Origin: Viola odorata
Lineage: Eukaryota; Streptophyta; Magnoliopsida; Malpighiales; Violaceae
Length of the DNA: 64,000 bases
Assembly (NCBI GenBank): GCA_963691705.1
Contig: OY829539.1
Coordinates: 24,846,407-24,910,406 of the forward strand
Direction: 5' to 3'
Shown here in pieces: positions 28,718 to 38,982 of the stretch. Position numbers and translations under genes: made by a program. The notes beneath the pieces were generated by a model. The model was given only the letters and a program-made list of their open reading frames with translations. It was not told where the DNA came from and ran no database searches. Position 1 is the first letter of the stretch. Every line of letters begins with the position of its first letter.

Positions 28718-30794
28718 GAACGGTTATAAGCAAATTCGATAAAATGCACATAGTCAACCCAAGTAGAAACATGCTTAGTAACCAAAGTACGCAACAAAGA
28801 ACCTAATGTCCGATTAACCACTTCGGTTTGTCCATTGGTTTGTGGGTGACATGAAGTAGAAAAGAACAACTTAGTACCCATTCGACTCCACAAAACACGC
28901 CAAAAGTGGCTAAGGAATTTCCCATCTCTATCAGTAGCCATACTAAGAGGTACACCATGCAAACACACAACCTCATGAAAGAACAAGTTAGCAATATGAG
29001 TAGCATCATGTGTATTGGCGCAAGGAATAAAATGCGCCATCTTTGAGAAATGATCTGCCACTACAAAGATGTTATCCTTCCCACGCCTAGATTTAGGTAA
29101 TCCAACTACAAAGTCCATAGACAAATCAGTCCATGAATAGGAAGGCACGGGTAAGGGCATATACTCACCATTGTTCGAAACCTTAGATTTTGCTATATGG
29201 CAAACTAAACATCTAGCAATGATGCAGACTACATCACGCTTCATGTGGGCCAATAAAAATGTTCCTTAGGTATGTCTAAGGTCTTATTAACACTGAAGTG
29301 CCCCATCAAGCCACCACTGTGTGACTCATGCACAAACAACTCACGCAAAGAATAATTAGGCACACACAAACGTCTATGCTTGAATAAATACCCATCATGG
29401 CGATAAAATTTAGACTCGGCAGTAGTCATGCAATTATTATATATATCACCAAAGTCAGAATCAATAGGGTATAAAGAGATGATGTGTGAAAATCCTAGCA
29501 ACTTAGCACTAAGAGAGGTAATAAGGGCGTACCTTCGCGATAGTGCATCGGCCACTACATTGTCTTTACCTTATTTGTACTTGATGTGGTAAGGGAAAGA
29601 CTCTATGAACTCCATCCAAGTAGCATGCCTTCGGTTCAACTTCCCTTGACCCTTGAGATAATTCAAGCTTAGATGATCTGTGTGAACGATGAACTCGCGC
29701 GGCATCAAATAATATTGCCAAACCTCTAAGGCGCGCATGAGCTCATACAATTCCTTGTCGTACGTCAGATATCGTAGCTGAGCATCCTTGAGCTTCTCAC
29801 TGAAATAAGCTATTGGGCGCTTCTCTTGCATAAGGACAGCTCCAATGCCTATTCCGCTCGCGTCGCATTCGACCTTGAATGCCTTGTCGAAATAGGGTAG
29901 CGCCAAAATGGGTGCCGAGCACAAGCGCTCCTTGAGCGTGTTGAACGCTTCCTCTTGAGGCTGCTCCCACTTGAACTCAACATGCTTCTTAGTCAATTCG
30001 TTCAAAGGCACAACGATTGTATTGAAATCTTTGACGAATCATCTATAGAAACTCGCTAAACTGTGGAACGAGCGCACGTCGCTTGCATTCTTAGGAGTCG
30101 GCCACTCCTTGATCGCCTTGATCTTTTCTTCATCAACCTTCACACCTTCTTTCCCTACAATAAAACCGAGAAAACTAACGTGTTCCAAAGCAAAAGAACA
30201 CTTGTTAGGCTTCGCATATAACTTTTGATCACGTAAGGTAAGGAAAACTTCTCTAAGGTGTGACACATGCTCATCAATAAATTTGCTATATATCAAGATA
30301 TCATCGAAGTATACTACAACAAATCTACCAATAAATTGCCTAAGTACGTGATTCATAAGCCTCATAAAAGTACTAGGCATATTAGTCAAACCAAACGGCA
30401 TAACCATCCACTCGTAAAGTCCATACTTAGTTTTGAAAGTCGTTTTCCATTCATCACCCTCTTTCATGCGAATTTGATGATAGTCACTCATTAAGTCAAT
30501 TTTTGAAAGCACTTGACTACCACTTAATTCATCTAACATGTCATCTAAATGGGGTATAGGGTGGTAATACTTTATAGTGATTTTGTTTACCACTCGGCAG
30601 TCAACACACATCCTCCAAGTGTCATCCTTCTTTGGCACTAGGATCACGGGTATGGCACAAGGAGAAAGACTCTCCCTCACATACCCTCGGTTAAGAAACT
30701 CGTCGACTTGTCTCTGCAACTCCTTGGTCTCCTCGGGGTTGCTCCTATAGGTCGGACGATTAGGAATTGTAGAACCGGGGTTGCTCCCTCACAT

Positions 30795-31394
30795 AATAAA
30801 TTGAAGTATTGAAGGATCTGCATTCAACACGCTTAATAGCTTAAATTATTATGAATAGGATACAAACTGTTCATTCTCTTTTGTGGTTGCAAGCAGATGA
30901 GATGGACCTAGAACGATGGAGGAAACGACCATATGATGAGATGGTTGGAGAAGGCATAGTGGTTGAAGGTTCAGATGGCAACAAAATAGGGAGAGAGAGA
31001 AGAGTTGGACCTGGCAACCATAGAGGCAGCAACAATGTATAATTAGCTAATGCACATAACTGTAATATAGGCATGTCATTATAGTTCTGTAACCAGCCAC
31101 ATGGATGATAAATTTAACGGAAGAATGTAGCTTCACTTCCATTGTAGTTTTAGCTTCAAGAGAGTGCAAGAAGGAGGTGCTCAATGTAAATTATTGTGAT
31201 TGATTGATTACTGACATGTAAAATAGGTGTTGAAACTGTTACTCTTATTATTTTGATCTTGACAAATTGTAGGCTACATTGCACAACAATTCCCATTTTT
31301 ATAATAGTTGCATGTTGTTTTTTCCAAAACATAATGCATTCAGGCAATCTTAGATTCTCAATACATTTCATGTTGTTTAGTAAAGCACAACTAT
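30795..31394. other. Host sequence; possible exon remnant near 30890-31041
   Basis: A short plus-strand frame (MDLERWRKRPYDEMVGEGIV and 25 more residues ending HRGSNNV) has a coding-like look and stops at TAA near 31040. I do not recognise it, and no confident splice sites connect it. The rest is non-coding DNA. Confidence 0.2.
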
Positions 31395-31712
31395 TTACAA
31401 AGATGATATAAATTTGAAGATGAGGCTTGTCATTTGGGTATCATAATCGGGGCCTTCCATTTGAAAGTGGCTCACTCCATCAATTAGATGTGTTTCTACG
31501 CGACCTATAGCAGACCTCAGTTTGTTCTCAAGTTTCTTAATGCTCGTAAACCCGTCTCGAGTTCCCATGACGAAGAGTTTTGATTTTAGAGAACGTAGGA
31601 TTAACTTATGATGTCGTCCAAAGAGGATCGAGGCAGTTACGCCAAAAGGGTACCCCAAATACATAGCCAACAATTTCCTTCATCTGGTCCACTGTAGAGC
31701 CAACAATTGGTG
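31395..31712 (-). pseudogene. 3' fragment of an alpha/beta-hydrolase gene
   Basis: The minus-strand frame ends in the catalytic-His region of a plant alpha/beta-hydrolase: LFVMGTRDGFTSIKKLENKL then THLIDGVSHFQMEGPDYDTQ, where the Asp of RDGF and the His of SHF would be catalytic. Upstream, after a TTTTGTTATAG acceptor near 31713, comes APIVGSTVDQMKEIVGYV, but a two-base loss near 31657 shifts the frame before the YPFGVTASILFG segment. No exon with the nucleophile elbow was found in the next 2.5 kb, so this is probably a truncated pseudogene. The subfamily is from memory. Confidence 0.6.
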
Positions 31713-33004
31713 CACCTATAACAAAAATCATGAGTAAGGGGCATAAAACAACCAAATAGAGCAAACGAGAGAAAAAGATGCTCAGGTTTCACCAAGAGAA
31801 CAAAAGAAACACTGCAAAAAATAGGCCAGACATTACACTGCCATGCAAAACCTATTACTTGTTTCTAGCTTACAACATAATAATCTGATGTTTTCTATGA
31901 CCATAAAGGAGGTTCCAAGAAAAAAGGAAAGGAAAGGAAAGCATGCATGCATGAGTTGGTATACAGCCAGACTTGGATGTTTACAAAAGTAGCTGAGCAG
32001 AATATTTTCATAACATTGTCATTAGAAGAGCACATCAAGATTCAAGATGTTTTGTTTTGCAGAAAAAAGACATTCTTTTCCACGTAGAAAAGGATTGAAA
32101 AGAGACTTCGATATAAAGGACTTAAAGTTTTTCCTCCTACAATTTCCACCACAGAGTTCTATCCATTTCTCACCTCCTAAGTGCTTCCATCTAGGACTAT
32201 ATTAAGTTTGTCTATTATAGAGGAAAAAAGCTATAAGTCACCTCATAGATTGACTTCACAACTGTTTATATTGAAGAAACCATTGACAATTGCAGAAAAG
32301 AGAGAGTACCAATTTAGGTATTTGTAGAAGTGCTTTGTCAAAATGATGTAATATTTCATTTCCAAAGCTTAATGCAAGTTCAAGATTTTTACATGAACAA
32401 CCTCATCTATTTACAAATTGTACTAAACAATAAGTTTTCACATCAAATTCTCAAAAAATATATGAAAGAACTACTTTCATATTGATAGAGAAAGTGAACA
32501 ACTAATCTCGGGTTGCATAAATCAAATAAGCTTGTTCGTCATCAGTTCTACCCAAACTAGCTTGTATAAATCAAATAATTATCCAGCTAATACAAGGAGT
32601 CCTTATTAAGCCATTTCACTACCTGGCTTCGGAATCAATTTAGTAGACCCAGGTGGTAAATTGTTGTTATTCTCGTTATCACCCATCTCAAACAAGATCA
32701 GGTATCAAATACTCAAATTTCAGATAACCCCTATCAAATTAAAGAAATTAATTAAATGCAGAAATATACTGAAAGTAAAAACACCCAAAACAACATGTTA
32801 AGCTAATAGATCTACAAAATAACAGTCAAGATTGCAAATTGAGCTCTATCCATGGTTGAAAATTGCTAAATCAAATAAGAAACAAGCCCTAGAGTTAAAG
32901 GAACACCCAATGCCACACTCAAACATAAAAAAACACCCAAAATCATGCCAGAAAAGTGTAACCCTTAGACAAATTTATGGACCCAGATGATCTGCGGATT
33001 AACA
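31713..33004. other. Intergenic, no supported gene
   Basis: AT-rich sequence. A minus-strand ATG near 32685 begins MGDNENNNNLPPGSTKLIPK and reaches a CCAG/GTAGTG donor-like site near 32623. This could be a lone first exon, but no partner exon was found. Confidence 0.3.
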
Positions 33005-33012
33005 GTCTTTAC

Positions 33013-33784
33013 TAGGGATGGCAATTCTGCCCACGGATATGGATATCCATCCAATACCCGCAATTGTGGGTGGGTATATATTAATATATAATTAATTCAA
33101 TAAGAAATAGTGTATTGAGATAATAAAATGAAAAATCCTTTAAAAAACTAGGACCAATCCAAAACAAATTAATTATTTAATAGGATTTATAGTTATGATA
33201 TGAATAATAATAATAATAAATGTAAAGAGATTTTTCATCTTATAATTGGCCATGGATGGTTAGTTTTTTTTTACCATTAAAAAAGGAGGATCTTTAATTT
33301 CTATAAATAACTTTATATAGCCAACGTCTTTAGTTCTCTGATCTCCACCTCTCAATATATATACACACACCATCGCAATGCATTCAAGCACATCATGTCG
33401 GCCAATTCTTTACTTCATTGGTATACTATTTTTACTGCATCATTTCTTTTTAATTTAATTTTCATCATTAATTGTCATAATAAGTATACAAATCAAGTCA
33501 AATATTTCTCTAAATCACAAGTACATGCTTACTGCATTGAACACATTGTAGAAACATTTGTGTGATGAAGCTGAAAGATTGTCAATTGATTTTTTTATAT
33601 TAATTTAATTAAAATTTAAAATTCAACCAAATTTGCGGGTATTCGCGGGTTATCCGCGGGTATAATTGCTCTTCTCTTACCCGCTCCATATAGATGTGGG
33701 TGCGGGTATGGATTACCCGCAAATTAACGGGTGCGGGTATGGATAGTACTTACCCGCTCCATACCCGCCCAATTGCCATCCCTA
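33013..33784. mobile_element. Non-autonomous hAT element
   Basis: The perfect 14-base TIR TAGGGATGGCAATT opens it and AATTGCCATCCCTA closes it. It is flanked by the 8-base duplication GTCTTTAC at 33005-33012 and 33785-33792. Subterminal ACCCGC/GCGGGTA repeats are dense at both ends. The interior is AT-rich and non-coding. It is the third hAT in the window with a TAGGG terminus and GC-rich subterminal repeats. Confidence 0.95.
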
Positions 33785-33792
33785 GTCTTTAC

Positions 33793-34247
33793 GATAGCAA
33801 ACACAAACAAATCTTTCATGGTTGCACAAGAAAATGAGAGAGAGTGTAACTGACCTAGCCACCTGGGTCCGGGCAGCTAAGGAATGCTGGTGTTGTGGAC
33901 AGAGTGAAAACGAAGACGCCGATAGTGAAAGCGGGTTGGTGAAAGGAGCAAAATGTGGAATGTGATGATGGACAAATCGAGATGCTTGAGTTGCCGAGAG
34001 CTTTGATGTGGTGGGGAAGGGAGGAGGAATTAGGAAAACCTAGAAATGAAGTTCAATGAGAGAGGAGTTTTGCCAAGAGCTTTGCTGTAATGGCAATTTT
34101 GTAAATAACTGACACGTGAGTCGGGCTGTGGAGTCGGGACGTTTCATTGAGTAGTATAGCATTACTCATAAGAATTTTAGTGATTGCGTAGTTCAAGTTG
34201 GATCATCGGTAATTCTCTCGCAACCCATTTGTTTTAGCTTTTACCTT
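33793..34247. other. Short intergenic stretch
   Basis: About 450 bases with no supported coding exon. It could include the 5' region of a minus-strand gene, since it is pyrimidine-rich when read on the minus strand. Confidence 0.4.
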
Positions 34248-34257
34248 GTTTTCTATT

Positions 34258-34495
34258 GGGTTATTGCAAAAAATAGTACCTGTACAAACATTTTTTGATT
34301 GATTTCATACCTCGGCTGTTTTTTGCGTTTAAAAGATACCTGTACAATAATAAAACGTCACATTTGGTACCTCCACAATCACCGTTAAATGTCCTACGTG
34401 GCACGCCACGTCGGATGCCACGTCGGATACGGCTGACCACGCCATAACCTCACTCTCTCTCTCATTTTCTTTTTCTTTTTCTTTTTCTTTTCTTT

Positions 34496-34527
<32 letters not shown>

Positions 34528-35768
34528 TCTTCCCCGACCCCTTGCCGGCCAGCACCAACACCATCAACACGTGGCTAAAAAATGTTAATTCTCCTTGTTT
34601 GCTAAAAAGGATCCAGTCTTCCTTGGTTTAATTAACGATCTTGCTGCATATACCCAGCTCGTCTCTCATTAGCAGAAGCTGCTCCAATGGACTAGGTCCC
34701 TTTTTTTACCCTCAATTTTTCATTATTTCATAAATACTTAACCATCTACAAGATCAAATTCAAAATGTCAACCCTCCACCCCTATCATTCATACACAATG
34801 CACAAACAAGATGCCAATCACATCAATTTCCAAGAATTTGAAATGATTTAACTTTTGAAATAACCAATCAAATCCCACGTTTTACTAATCTGGTTTTTTT
34901 CATTTTTCCAGCCACACCCATTCACACAAGCAGAAAGGCCTGAACTTTCAAGCTTATAAGTAGGTTTTTAAGTGATTTTGTCCACTAAAAATGAAATTTA
35001 CAAGATTAAATTTAAAAAAATCAATTAATTCCAAATCCCCTCCACCCCTATCATTCATACACAATGCAAAATCAATCTCCAATCCTCCCTGCAAATTAAT
35101 TCCAGAAACCAACCCTGCAAAAATCAATTCCTCTCTACAAAATCAATTAATCCTAAATCCCCTGCAATTTTAAAACCATCCTTTGCAAAATCAATCTCCA
35201 ATCCTCCCTGCATAATTGAATTAAGCCACCAATCCTGGCCAAACCCGAACTATCCATCACCAAATTAAACCACCCATCACCACATATACAAAAGATTTTC
35301 GGTGACGCGGTTGTCGCTGCCGGCGGCGCAAAAGACACCGTGCCAGTCGCAGGGGGGCGGATGGGGTGGAGGGATCCCAGCCGTTGAAAACGCCGAGCGG
35401 ATCGTTGAGGTTGAGCTTGAAGGAGGTGAGGGCTTGAATCTCGTCGAGGATGGGTTGGGTGCGGTTGGGGGCGCACGATAAAGAAGAAGAGAACAAAAAA
35501 GAAAAAAGAAAGAAAGAAAGAAAGAAAAGAAAAAGAAAAAGAAAACGAGAGAGAGAGAGTGAGGTTATGACGTGGCATGCTACGTCAGCCATATCCGACG
35601 TGGCATCCGGTGTGGCGTGTCATGTAGGACAGTTAACGGTGATTGTTGGACGGCGTGAGGTTGGGGTACCAAATGTTGTTATTGTACCGGTATCTTTTAA
35701 ATGTAAAAAACAGCCGAGGTATGAAATCAATCAAAAAATGTTTGTACAGGTACCATTTTTTGCAACCC
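34258..35768. mobile_element. Pack-MULE: non-autonomous MULE with long TIRs
   Basis: Both ends share GGGTT(ATT)GCAAAAAAT.GTACCTGTACAAACATTTTTTGATTG-type sequence in inverted orientation for about 250 bases, ending in a CTTTT/AAAAG-rich tract. A 10-base duplication GTTTTCTATT lies at 34248-34257 and 35769-35778. The 1511-bp element has no transposase and carries part of a receptor-kinase gene. Its middle contains repeats of CCCCTATCATTCATACACAA (near 34780 and 35046) and CAATCTCCAATCCTCCCTGC (near 35070 and 35190). Confidence 0.88.
35300..35470 (-). pseudogene. Captured N-terminal LRR receptor-kinase fragment
   Basis: The minus-strand frame reads TQPILDEIQALTSFKLNLND then PLGVFNGWDPSTPSAP, matching the LRRNT cap of At4g36180-like LRR receptor kinases. 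The next conserved segment (CDW.GV.C..) appears in another frame because of one extra C in a C-run near 35360. A hydrophobic leader upstream is TIR sequence, not the original signal peptide. Only about 55 codons are present, so it is non-functional as a receptor. Family assignment is from memory. Confidence 0.72.
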
Positions 35769-36437
35769 GTTTTCTATTTACTGTTTGAGATGATAGTAGC
35801 AGCTTGTTAAATAAATTGTGATATACTACAAATGCTAGAAATGCACAGTTTTCGTTTTTACTTGAGGCTACAATTCTCAGCTAGCTTAAATTTAAGATGG
35901 TAGATGATTGCAACCATCTTAAATTTAGATGTTTTGAAAGGTATGCGTTGATAAAATGCTCTGTCTGCATTACTTTTTTCTTTTCCAGGACCTATGCTTA
36001 GTAGCAAGATTTAGCAAGATTAGGAATTGTAGGAGATGCTGATGCAGTTTTATTTGGTGTTCTCTTGGAGCAGGCTTTAAAAGTGTTTTACTTTTCTTAT
36101 CTTTGCAGGTGTGTGACACTCCTGTCAGTGTGTATAAAGGGAACTTTTTGTCGAAGGAATTGAAGGAGTATCTTGTTTCCCATGGGCTTCAGAATGCTCT
36201 ATATACTATCAGCAGGCACGGATCCAGCCCAGGCGAGGGTGGGCAAGCGCCCACCCTGGGCTGGATGAAAAAAAAATCTATTGGATGCAGAAGTGCTCGA
36301 TACAAATACTCTTGAGCATTTGTTCAATTTTTCGTTCAGCTCGCTTGCTTTCCCTTTAAAATACTCTAATTTTTTTTTCGTTCAACTCGTTATTTAGTGA
36401 CGGATTCAAATACTCTTAAGCATTTGTTCAATTTTTC

Positions 36438-37006
36438 TGATAAGATTTTGTCTTCTGCCGAAGGATGTATGGCGGAACGGCTCCTCTCAGATCAGTGCTC
36501 ACGACGGTCCGCGGTACCTGCAATACGCCGGAGGGGGTCTCCGGCGGAAACACTCCGATGCTTAAGTCAGTATCTGTACTGAATTTGACAGAGCTTGGGC
36601 CAGTCAGATTACGCTTACCTGCCTCGTTTGAGGGGGAGATATATATAGAAGAATTGAGCATTTTCGCGTTTGGGGATAGTTAGAGAGCTATCCCTAACGT
36701 TAGGGATCGTGGTTCACCCCTCGGATGATATGTTACCGTGGCGATAGCCATGGGATAAATGCTACCACGATAGGGTAGCGACTGAGTGGTCCCCCTGACG
36801 CGTGGTATTCCTCAGAATGAGACAGCTCCTCAAGCCATCTAGAAGGTTCGTTTGGGAAAAATGCTGAGCGCTGTTTTGCCCTCTTGGCGTCAGCCTCTTG
36901 GGGAGGTGGTGGCCCTCTCCCTACCGCGAAGGTGGGAACAGTGATCTCTTCTTTCAGTTCAGGGCAATAGACGAAAATACCCTTTTCCTTTGGTGGATTG
37001 TTATCA
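36438..37006 (-). repeat. 3' LTR of the Tat element
   Basis: 569 bases with short inverted TGATAA/TTATCA termini. It is a direct repeat of 51120-51690. Confidence 0.95.
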
Positions 37007-37118
37007 TAAGCCCAACTGAAAATGAGCCCGAGTGTTTACCAAGGGCTAACGCCCTTTCTCCGTGAGGTATCAGAGCGTTTCCTTGTCAGAAGGGGGTTTA
37101 GATGATTTCTGTCAGGGC

Positions 37119-37127
37119 TTATAAATT
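37119..37127 (+). promoter_or_regulatory. TATA box of the first antisense gene
   Basis: TTATAAATT lies about 70 bases upstream of the ATG at 37189, just outside the 3' LTR, followed by a pyrimidine-rich leader. It suggests independent antisense transcription. Confidence 0.5.
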
Positions 37128-37188
37128 GAGGTTTCTTCTGCGCAAGTTTCCTCGCACTTGCACGTCCCTTTCTCTTCCATATTTCGCC

Positions 37189-37573
37189 ATGGATGAACTG
37201 ACCCGAAATTTCCTGATCTCCAAAACTTTGACCTTGAAGAACCTTACTGAAGGTGACATCGGCTTCCTGGAGAGGATGATCACCAAGACCTCGGAGGATT
37301 TCCTGGAGTTGCAGGGGGGTATTGACCCCTATTTTGTCCAAACAACTGGGGATATCTTTGGAGGACTTCAGTCCTCTGGAGAGCTTGGCGAAGCTGGCCA
37401 CTACTACTGCCCACCTTGACGTGGTTGCCTCGATGCTGCAGCAGCGGAAGGACTTGCTAGCCTACTGCTTGAAGGGGATGAGGGCCTGCTCCGCTGAGCT
37501 GACCTCCATTGCTGACGCGCTGAGGGATATCCCGGTCGTACCAGGGGAGGATGATGCCGGATCCAATGCCTGA
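37189..37573 (+). pseudogene. Small coiled-coil protein gene in the Tat element, frameshifted (family copy 2)
   Basis: The first frame reads MDELTRNFLISKTLTLKNLT then EGDIGFLERMITKTSEDFLE. After a frame change near 37318 it continues LGISLEDFSPLESLAKLATT and MLQQRKDLLAYCLKGMR, ending DALRDIPVVPGED. Spacing of DI..LE..I..T.ED, the LQQ.(R/K)..L....LKG.R..S.EL block and the terminal IP motif agrees with the coiled-coil proteins at 58793 and 19676. Similarity is low but ordered over the whole length. It is antisense to gag-pol. The function is unknown. Confidence 0.55.
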
Positions 37574-38072
37574 CCGCTACCTTTGTTTCCTCTTGTTGCC
37601 TTTCTCTTATGCTTTTATGTATATATCTGAACGCTGAGGCCGCTCAGGCCATAAATAAATGGTTGTTTTTGCTTTTTCCAGTCTTTTTTTGTCTCGTTTA
37701 TTTCTTGCTGCATTGGCTGAATGTGTTGGTGGCAAGCCCAACTGAAAATGAGCCTTCTTCAGTACATACCCTTTCAGTGGTTGCGTTCCGTGAATGAGCA
37801 ATGAATGCTTTGACTCAACTGTTTCCAAAGCCGTCGTTCCAGGGGTGAGTGATTGGGTAGTTATTTGGTGCCTTTTGGTTGACGCATTTAACGAGCAGGT
37901 ATATTGGTGCCGGATCAGCTTCTGATATTGCGGTTATTTTTCCCAGACATCTTAATTGATTTTTCAGGATCTGCGCGAGGATCGGAGCGCTTCCTTGGTT
38001 ATTTAAGGGAAATGCTTTCCCTTTCCCTGTTCATCTTCATCTTTTCCTTCTCTTTGCTTTTTGTAGGTCAGA
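37574..38072 (+). other. Spacer with promoter of the second antisense gene
   Basis: Non-coding. A TATTTAAG box at about 38000-38007 precedes the ATG at 38073 in a pyrimidine-rich leader. Confidence 0.5.
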
Positions 38073-38528
38073 ATGACAGATTTTTGCGGGCGTGATTCCT
38101 TGCTAACACCTCTGACTTCGCCGGATTCGGATAATCCTCCTCCGACTCCACCGTGGAGACCTGCTAAATGTCCTGCTAGACGCCAGGGTCGCAAGAAACT
38201 AGTGAAAGTGAAGAAGCAGACCTTTGAGTCCTTCTTTGCCGGCTTTGTGCCCCACTACATAATGCTACCGAAAGGTGATGAAGCGTCACCGTCTGCCCCT
38301 CCTCCTCCTTCTTCCAAGAATGAGGCTCTTTCTCACGGCACTGAGTTAAAGCCAGCAGCTTCTACCGTTGGGGAGAGTTCCCGTGCCCGTTATGACAAGG
38401 CGGTAGCCCATGCGACAAAGCTTGTGCCCAAACCTGTCGAATATTTCTTTTCCTACAACAGTGGATTGCCGTCGTCCCCGGAGGACTATGAGTACTGCTA
38501 TGACATGGATTGGGCTGATGAGGATTAA
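38073..38528 (+). CDS. Antisense ORF of the Tat element, unknown 151-residue protein
   Basis: An uninterrupted 151-codon frame starts MTDFCGRDSLLTPLTSPDSD. It has a Pro-rich N-terminus (PPPTPPWRPAKCPARRQGRK), a basic stretch (KKLVKVKKQTFESFF), a Pro/Ser-rich middle and a Tyr/Asp-rich acidic end (YEYCYDMDWADED). It has its own TATA-like box and polyadenylation-like AATAAGATG downstream. No family is recognised. It is the only intact member of the four antisense genes. Confidence 0.55.
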   Translation: MTDFCGRDSLLTPLTSPDSDNPPPTPPWRPAKCPARRQGRKKLVKVKKQTFESFFAGFVPHYIMLPKGDEASPSAPPPPSSKNEALSHGTELKPAASTVGESSRARYDKAVAHATKLVPKPVEYFFSYNSGLPSSPEDYEYCYDMDWADED

Positions 38529-38982
38529 CGCCTCTGTGTTGTATATGCCTATTGGCATTTTATGAATAAGATGATGTTTTCTGCCTTTTTCTTTTGTCGT
38601 TATTTTCCGTTAGCCTACTGGTCCTTGGTGATAGTCAGCGTAAGCGGTTGGCTTGGCCGAGGTAGTTGCTTCGCAGTTATTTTGACTGGGTCAACTCTGT
38701 CGCCCTTTTGGGGAATCACGACGAATAACTTCTCTTTTTCAAATTTCTTTAATGCGCTTCCACGTGGCCAAACTCTTTTTACACGTGTCTCCACGCGATT
38801 GGTGGCTCGATTAATGTGGTGGCATTTTAATCCTTTAAGAGGGGCCATTTTTCTTTTTTCAGAACTTTTGCCCTTGCTTCGAATTTTTTCTCTTATCTTC
38901 CTTCTCCGCCGATTTCTCTGTAACTCTCCCCTTTCAAGGTACCAATTCAATCCTTCTCAGATTTCCTTTTTGCTGGTTTGTT

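Larger units (their letters stand above)
25356..30776 (-). pseudogene. Decayed gypsy pol: RT, RNase H, integrase
   Basis: In minus-strand order: the RT N-terminus ([20 protein letters not shown]) and catalytic [10 protein letters not shown] at about 30330; an RNase H of the [20 protein letters not shown] type near 29850; an integrase with a zinc-finger CLVC remnant, DFVVGLP and HPQTNGQTEVVNRTLG near 28810; and, beyond the inserted LTR element, STNYSPFEIVYGFNP followed by the C-terminal domain. Lesions include in-frame stops near 30036 and 29571 (both explainable as C-to-T changes), a frameshift near 29250 at the YWP motif and a stop near 25354. It is inactive. I cannot fix the lineage. Confidence 0.85.
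24495..30789 (-). mobile_element. 5'-truncated Ty3/gypsy retrotransposon, split by another LTR element
   Basis: The minus-strand element consists of RT, RNase H, integrase and a 3' LTR (about 24495-25240, TG...CA when read on the minus strand); gag, protease and the 5' LTR are missing. The pentamer CACAT borders both ends (24490-24494 and 30790-30794), as for a single insertion event. The truncated end carries a short copy of GGGGTTGCTCC, which also occurs 40 bases inside the RT. The element was later invaded at 25959-28717. Confidence 0.8.

Noticed and set aside
34991..35173. Small plus-strand ORF in the Pack-MULE interior
   Set aside because: Low-complexity Ser/Asn/Pro frame across internal repeats. 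No support.
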